This document shows positions 60,047 through 64,000 of a stretch of DNA of 64,000 bases, piece by piece. Both the position numbers and the translations under genes were made by a program. The number at the start of each line of letters is the position of its first letter. Position 1 is the stretch's first letter. Source of the stretch: Fontibacterium abundans (GTDB lineage Bacteria > Pseudomonadota > Alphaproteobacteria > Pelagibacterales > Pelagibacteraceae). Under the pieces are notes generated by a model. The model worked only from the letters and a program-made list of their open reading frames with translations. It made no database searches and had not been told where the DNA came from. The stretch lies in assembly GCA_965235095.1 (NCBI GenBank), contig OZ249405.1. One strand, 5' to 3'.

Positions 60047-61794
60047 AGTACCAGTCGGTAACTGGTAAAGAATGGAATTTATCCAATTACAACGAAAATT
60101 TAGCATTAGAAATTTCTCAAAAATTAGGAATTGATAACTTTTTATCAAAACTTTTATCTATAAGAAAAATTACAGTCGAGAACTGTCCATCATATTTAAA
60201 TCCAAAGATTAAAGAGTTCATGCCAAATCCAAGTGTCTTAAAAGACATGGATCTTGCAGTTGATACTCTTATTAAGGCCATTAAAGAGAATAAGAGAATT
60301 TGTATTTTAGGGGACTATGATGTGGATGGTGCATCATCAACTGCAATTATTGTTAATTTTTTAAAAAATATTTACTCAAATTTCTTTATTTATATTCCGG
60401 ACCGCCAAGTTGATGGTTATGGACCATCCGTTAATTCATTGAAAAATATTATTGATAGAAAAGGAGAATTCTTAATAACTGTTGATTGTGGAACTACATC
60501 ATTCGATGCTCTTGAGTATGCCAATCAAAATAATATTGAAGTTTTAGTTATTGATCACCATCAAGCAGAAATTAAACTTCCAAAATGTAAAGCTTTAGTA
60601 AATCCAAATCAATTAGATGATAAATCTAATCTTGGTTATTTGTGCGCAGCCGGAGTTTCTTTTTTATTTATTGTCGCTTTAAATCGCTCTCTTAGAGAAA
60701 GTAAATATTACAATGACAAAAAAATTAACGAACCAGATTTATATGATTATTTAGATTTGGTTGCTTTGGGTACAATTTGCGATGTTGTTCCTTTAATCGA
60801 TTTAAACAGGGCATTTGTTTTTCAAGGAATACAAATCTTAAAGAAGAGAAAAAATTTAGGTATTAAAACCTTAATGGATGTTGCTGATATAAAAGAAAGC
60901 CCAAGTACTTATCATATTGGTTTCTTGTTAGGCCCTAGGATTAATGCTGGTGGAAGAATAGGCCAATCTGATCTTGGTGCAAATTTACTCACAACAGAAG
61001 ATCCAAAGAAAGGTTACGAAATAGCAACCACTTTAGATTCTTTAAATAAAAAAAGAAAATCAATTGAAGAAGATATTTTAAATGAAGCTTATTTATTAGC
61101 TGAAAAAGAAAACGCTAATGAAGTAATAGTAATAGCTAATAAGTTTTGGCATGAAGGGTTGATTGGTATTATCGCAAGTAGAATTAAAGAAAGATTTTTT
61201 AAACCCACCATAGTTATTTCATCTACTAATAATATTGCAAAAGGCTCGTGCCGATCTGTTTTTGGATTTGATATTGGTCTTGCTATTTTAGCGGCTAAAC
61301 AAAACGGAATTGTTATAAAAGGGGGTGGTCACAAGATGGCTGCCGGCTTTAGTGTTGAAGAAAATAAGATTAGCGATTTGAAAAATTTTTTAATAGCTAA
61401 ATTTAAATCATCTAAACCAAACTTTGTTCAAAATAACTTTATAGAGATAGATGGTATTTTATCGGCCAATGCCGTTAATGAAAAAACCTATGAAGAAGTA
61501 AGTAAATTAGGACCTTTTGGATCAGGAAATTCTGAGCCAAAATTTATTGTGGAAGATTTATCTATGATTAAAATAAATTTTGAGAACGATTTCTTATTAA
61601 AAGTTTTATTTAAAAATAGCAGCGGTCTTTATTTGCATGGAATTTGTTTTAAAAATAATAAAGAAAAAGTAATTGATTATCTTAAAAATTTTAAAAATCA
61701 CAAATTTCACATAGCTGGAAAACTAAGTTGCAATGACTGGAATAAACAAAGAGTTATTGAATTTGTTATTGAAGATATTTCTTTAACTCATTAA
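60043..61794 (+). CDS. recJ: Single-stranded-DNA-specific exonuclease RecJ
   Basis: RecJ degrades single-stranded DNA 5' to 3' in RecFOR repair and mismatch repair. recO at 38129 serves the same route. The DHH motifs are ILGDYDVDGASSTAIIV, ITVDCGTTSFDALEYA, LVIDHHQAE and LVALGTICDVVPL. The DHHA1 domain has AKGSCRSVFGFD and KGGGHKMAAGFS. The 583-residue length is normal. The 3' end is followed by a 77-bp gap and tRNA-Glu. Confidence 0.97.
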   Translation: MKYQSVTGKEWNLSNYNENLALEISQKLGIDNFLSKLLSIRKITVENCPSYLNPKIKEFMPNPSVLKDMDLAVDTLIKAIKENKRICILGDYDVDGASSTAIIVNFLKNIYSNFFIYIPDRQVDGYGPSVNSLKNIIDRKGEFLITVDCGTTSFDALEYANQNNIEVLVIDHHQAEIKLPKCKALVNPNQLDDKSNLGYLCAAGVSFLFIVALNRSLRESKYYNDKKINEPDLYDYLDLVALGTICDVVPLIDLNRAFVFQGIQILKKRKNLGIKTLMDVADIKESPSTYHIGFLLGPRINAGGRIGQSDLGANLLTTEDPKKGYEIATTLDSLNKKRKSIEEDILNEAYLLAEKENANEVIVIANKFWHEGLIGIIASRIKERFFKPTIVISSTNNIAKGSCRSVFGFDIGLAILAAKQNGIVIKGGGHKMAAGFSVEENKISDLKNFLIAKFKSSKPNFVQNNFIEIDGILSANAVNEKTYEEVSKLGPFGSGNSEPKFIVEDLSMIKINFENDFLLKVLFKNSSGLYLHGICFKNNKEKVIDYLKNFKNHKFHIAGKLSCNDWNKQRVIEFVIEDISLTH

Positions 61795-61830
61795 CAAATA
61801 CAGAGATAAATATACTCAATTATATAATTG

Positions 61831-61859
61831 TTGATTATTATTATTAAACAATCTAAATA
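61831..61859 (+). promoter_or_regulatory. Candidate promoter for tRNA-Glu
   Basis: TTGATT (61831-61836) and TAAATA (61854-61859) are 17 bp apart. A start near 61866 would be 6 nt before the tRNA. This is the best-spaced pair in the 77-bp gap after recJ. A TATAAT at 61823-61828 is an alternative -10. Confidence 0.45.
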
Positions 61860-61871
61860 ACTTTCCTTTAA

Positions 61872-61946
61872 GGTCCCTTCGTCTATCGGTTAGGACACGT
61901 GGTTTTCATCCATGAAAGAGGGGTTCGATTCCCCTAGGGACCGCCA
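61872..61946 (+). tRNA. tRNA-Glu (UUC anticodon)
   Basis: The acceptor GGTCCCT pairs with AGGGACC. The anticodon arm CGTGGTTTTCATCCATG shows TTC as anticodon, and GGGGTTCGATTCCCC gives the T arm. The discriminator is G and the CCA is encoded, 75 nt in all. It reads GAA and GAG glutamate codons. The coding region of an FAH-family gene begins 8 nt after the CCA. Confidence 0.97.
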
Positions 61947-61954
61947 AAACAATT

Positions 61955-62788
61955 ATGAAATTTTTAAGAGTTGGAAATGTTGGATCTGAAAAACCAGCAT
62001 TATTAGATAATAATATTATAAGAGATTTATCATCAGTTATTAAAGATATTGATCAAACAACAATAGGCAAAAACTTAATTAACACTATTAAGAAATTAGA
62101 TATTTCTAAACTTCCACAATTAGATAACAATTTAAGAATTGGAGCTTGTGTTTCTAATCCAAGTAAATTTCTTGGTATTGGCTTAAATTTTCTTGATCAT
62201 GCCTTAGAGCAAAATTTAGAACCTCCAATAGAGCCAATTATTTTTACAAAAGCTACTACCTGCATCAGTGGTCCCAATGATGAAATAATTATTTCTCAAA
62301 ATTCACAAAAAACAGATTGGGAAGTTGAGATTGCCTTTGTGATAGGTAAAAAAGGAAAAAATATTTCATTAGCTGAGGCTGAAAGTTATATTTTTGGCTA
62401 CTGTTTAGTGTGTGATGTTAGCGAAAGAGAATGGCAAAAGAAAAGAAGTGGTCAGTGGATTAAAGGAAAATCTGCAGACACTTTTGGACCCATTGGTCCT
62501 TACATAGTTACAAAAGATGAGATTAAAGATTTATATAATTTAAATATGAGCTTGGATGTCAATGGAAAGAGAATGCAAACAGGAAACACTTCAAAAATGA
62601 TTCATAAAATGAATTTTTTAACATCTTATGTAAGTGAATTTATGACTTTGATGCCAGGAGATATAATCACAACAGGAACTCCTCCAGGAGTAGGGGACAG
62701 TATGAAACCACCCACGTATTTAAAAAGAGGTGATGTTTTAACTCTAACGATTGACCAATTAGGCAGTCAAAAACATTCAGTTAAATAA
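61955..62788 (+). CDS. Fumarylacetoacetate hydrolase family protein
   Basis: Members of this family hydrolyse or decarboxylate carbon-carbon bonds in acyl-pyruvates and related keto acids. The C-terminal FAH fold is clear: FTKATTCISGPNDEI, DWEVEIAFVIGKKGKN and CDVSEREWQKKRSGQW supply the metal-binding Glu/Asp residues, and GDIITTGTPPGVG follows. The 277-residue length matches the ureidoglycolate lyase/2-hydroxyhepta-2,4-diene-1,7-dioate isomerase-like group. The substrate is unknown, since no pathway genes adjoin it. The ATG sits 8 nt after the tRNA-Glu CCA. Confidence 0.88.
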   Translation: MKFLRVGNVGSEKPALLDNNIIRDLSSVIKDIDQTTIGKNLINTIKKLDISKLPQLDNNLRIGACVSNPSKFLGIGLNFLDHALEQNLEPPIEPIIFTKATTCISGPNDEIIISQNSQKTDWEVEIAFVIGKKGKNISLAEAESYIFGYCLVCDVSEREWQKKRSGQWIKGKSADTFGPIGPYIVTKDEIKDLYNLNMSLDVNGKRMQTGNTSKMIHKMNFLTSYVSEFMTLMPGDIITTGTPPGVGDSMKPPTYLKRGDVLTLTIDQLGSQKHSVK

Positions 62789-62789
62789 A

Positions 62790-63344
62790 TTAATTTTTAA
62801 TTAATTCTTCAATTTTTTTAACAACTTTTTCGCTTTGCGGATTAGTTGTGGAGATAAAAGTGTCGTTAATTTTTCCCTTTTTATCTATTAATATTTTATG
62901 AAAGTTCCACTTAGGTTCAGCTGCACTTCCATAACTTTCTCTTGCCCATAAATAAACAGGGTGAGCATTTTTACCTTTAACAATTACTTTTTCCATAATT
63001 GGGAAATTAATATTAAAATTTGTTTCACAAAAAGTCTTTATTTCAGCATTAGAACCGGGCTCTTGATTTCCAAAATCGTTCGATGGCACACCAATGATTA
63101 CAAAATTTTTACTTTTATATTTGTCCCATAAAGCCTGAAGATCTGTATACTGTTTAGTAAAGCCACATTGGCTCGCAACATTGACTAACAAAACTACTTT
63201 ATTTTTATGTTGCGATAGTAAATATTTTTTTCCATCAACATCATTGAAACTAAATTCATGTAACGTTCGCTTGTCATTGGCGTTGATATTTTTACTAAAG
63301 AAAAACATACTGATTATAATAAAATAAATTATATTTTTTTTCAT
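62790..63344 (-). CDS. Glutathione peroxidase, exported form
   Basis: The 184-residue protein is a cysteine glutathione peroxidase-like enzyme, which reduces peroxides with glutathione or thioredoxin. The catalytic set is C60 in VASQCGFTKQY, Q94 in FGNQEPG and W146 in KWNFHK. Residues 1-22 form a hydrophobic signal peptide ending near NINA, so it should act in the periplasm. It lies 3 nt after the SufU-like gene on the same strand and 1 nt from the convergent FAH gene. Confidence 0.93.
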   Translation of the reverse strand: MKKNIIYFIIISMFFFSKNINANDKRTLHEFSFNDVDGKKYLLSQHKNKVVLLVNVASQCGFTKQYTDLQALWDKYKSKNFVIIGVPSNDFGNQEPGSNAEIKTFCETNFNINFPIMEKVIVKGKNAHPVYLWARESYGSAAEPKWNFHKILIDKKGKINDTFISTTNPQSEKVVKKIEELIKN

Positions 63345-63347
63345 TAC

Positions 63348-63740
63348 TTATTGTAATTTAATTAAAGCATTAAAAGGCACTAAGATACAGCCTTTTCTGT
63401 TGAAGTAATTTTTCTTTAATAGGAAATTAAACTTTTTCCATTTCCCGCTTAAATTTATTTTCTTTTTAAAGACAGAACTAATAAATAATTTAGTGAAATT
63501 TATTGCCGTATTTAAATTTTTGTTTTTTAAACAATCAGAAAAAATACTGCATGAAGCTTGGCATATTAGACAAGATTCTGTTTTGTATGAGATTTTTTTA
63601 ATAATTTCTTTATTAATTTTAAGATAAATTATTACCATATCCCCGCAGGTATGATTTTTATAAATACATTTGTGTGTGAAATTTTTTAAAATTCCATAAT
63701 TTTTTAACGCTCCAACATGTTTAAGTAGCAATGTATTCAT
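63348..63740 (-). CDS. Iron-sulfur cluster assembly scaffold, SufU/IscU-like
   Basis: The protein resembles the SufU/IscU (NifU N-terminal) scaffold family, which carries nascent Fe-S clusters or hands over sulfur. Three expected cysteines are present: C32 in HTCGDMVIIYL, C57 in TESCLICQASCS and C118 in RKGCILVPFNAL. The 130 residues are slightly short, and overall sequence is divergent and lysine-rich. It does not sit beside the suf genes. It pairs with a glutathione peroxidase downstream. The family call is good, the exact role less so. Confidence 0.82.
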   Translation of the reverse strand: MNTLLLKHVGALKNYGILKNFTHKCIYKNHTCGDMVIIYLKINKEIIKKISYKTESCLICQASCSIFSDCLKNKNLNTAINFTKLFISSVFKKKINLSGKWKKFNFLLKKNYFNRKGCILVPFNALIKLQ

Positions 63741-63868
63741 GTGTATTAATTTAAAAATATTATTTGAGTCACTTATTAAAAAAGTAAAGTATTACTAATG
63801 AATTTGAAAGATTTTTTAGCGAGTATTGCTTTTAAATAAATTAATTAAGTTGTATAACTGCACAGTTT

Positions 63869-63945
<77 letters not shown>

Positions 63946-63952
63946 TATAAAA

Positions 63953-64000
63953 ATGAAAAGAATAGGTTTATATCCAGGTACTTTTGATCCAATAACTTTT
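63953..64000 (+). CDS. coaD: Phosphopantetheine adenylyltransferase, N-terminal start
   Basis: Only 16 codons are visible before the window ends. The peptide MKRIGLYPGTFDPITF is the characteristic N-terminus of CoaD, which adenylates 4'-phosphopantetheine in coenzyme A synthesis. The TFDPITF stretch begins the nucleotide-binding loop. The ATG is 7 nt downstream of the tRNA-Pro CCA, with no Shine-Dalgarno site. The T46-A52 spacer reads TATAAAA and could act as a -10 box or simply be AT-rich. Confidence 0.92.
   Translation, partial: MKRIGLYPGTFDPITF

Noticed and set aside
63798..63839. 13-codon reading frame in the gap before tRNA-Pro
   Set aside because: It is very short, has no homology I recognise and no ribosome-binding site. 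Such frames are common in AT-rich gaps.

Overview
The window is a gene-dense piece of a small, AT-rich alphaproteobacterial chromosome, most like the SAR11 group (Pelagibacterales). By eye the G+C content is near 30 percent. Genes abut or overlap, almost every intergenic gap is under 130 bp, and no stretch over 300 bp lacks a gene. Alphaproteobacterial markers are the single-step 5-aminolevulinate synthase (hemA), a non-zinc type hemB, a membrane pyrophosphatase, an ATCase beside a non-catalytic dihydroorotase-like partner, and several gene orders typical of the class. The SAR11 placement is an inference from base composition, compaction and gene content, not from a tree. I saw no insertion sequence, prophage, CRISPR array, integron or replication origin.

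Layout. 1-4568: the end of the ribosomal protein operon (rplO, secY, adk) and a separately promoted rpsM-rpsK-rpoA-rplQ unit. 4576-9439: crcB, rluC, lipB, panC, then galU-ugd for UDP-glucuronate. 9432-12361: clpS-clpA and an unknown small protein. Leftward 18798-12358: ruvX-pyrB-pyrC'-plsY, then topA-ridA. 18836-26982: gatCAB, a methyltransferase, trhO, a peroxiredoxin, a DUF2805 protein, typA and a pirin. 26994-30557: sugE-like transporter, tRNA-Ser, an unknown membrane protein and a lytic transglycosylase. 30620-41478: a long rightward run, dapA-smpB-folK-rsh-pyrE-pdxJ-acpS-lepB-rnc-era-recO-parC plus a flavin reductase. 41470-46013: hemB and hemA, rpiB, glyA and nrdR. 45994-49556: ribD-ribE-ribBX-ribH-nusB. 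49671-54430: hppA, bamE, rpmF, plsX, ihfA, merR, rpmG. 54434-61794: chorismate mutase, ctaA, rplM-rpsI, argC, hom, glpX, recJ. 61872-64000: tRNA-Glu, an FAH-family hydrolase, glutathione peroxidase, a SufU-like scaffold, tRNA-Pro and the start of coaD.

The genes are nearly all housekeeping: translation, envelope lipid and murein turnover, haem, riboflavin, pyrimidine and amino acid synthesis, proteolysis and redox defence. I found no convincing novel defence or mobile system. What deserves attention is how the genome is compacted. All three tRNA genes run into a coding sequence whose ATG lies only 5-8 nt after the tRNA 3' CCA. All eight convergent gene pairs meet with no room for a conventional terminator. 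Several -10-like boxes sit so close to the ATG that leaderless mRNAs are likely. Several genes expected in conserved alphaproteobacterial neighbourhoods (rpoZ, fabH, thiL, dprA) are absent from their usual places. Some proteins are reduced or altered: an RSH enzyme missing most of its central regulatory region, a RibB fused to a GTP cyclohydrolase II-like domain without zinc ligands, an ATCase partner without its metal site, and an NrdR whose zinc ribbon reads C-x2-C/C-x-C.
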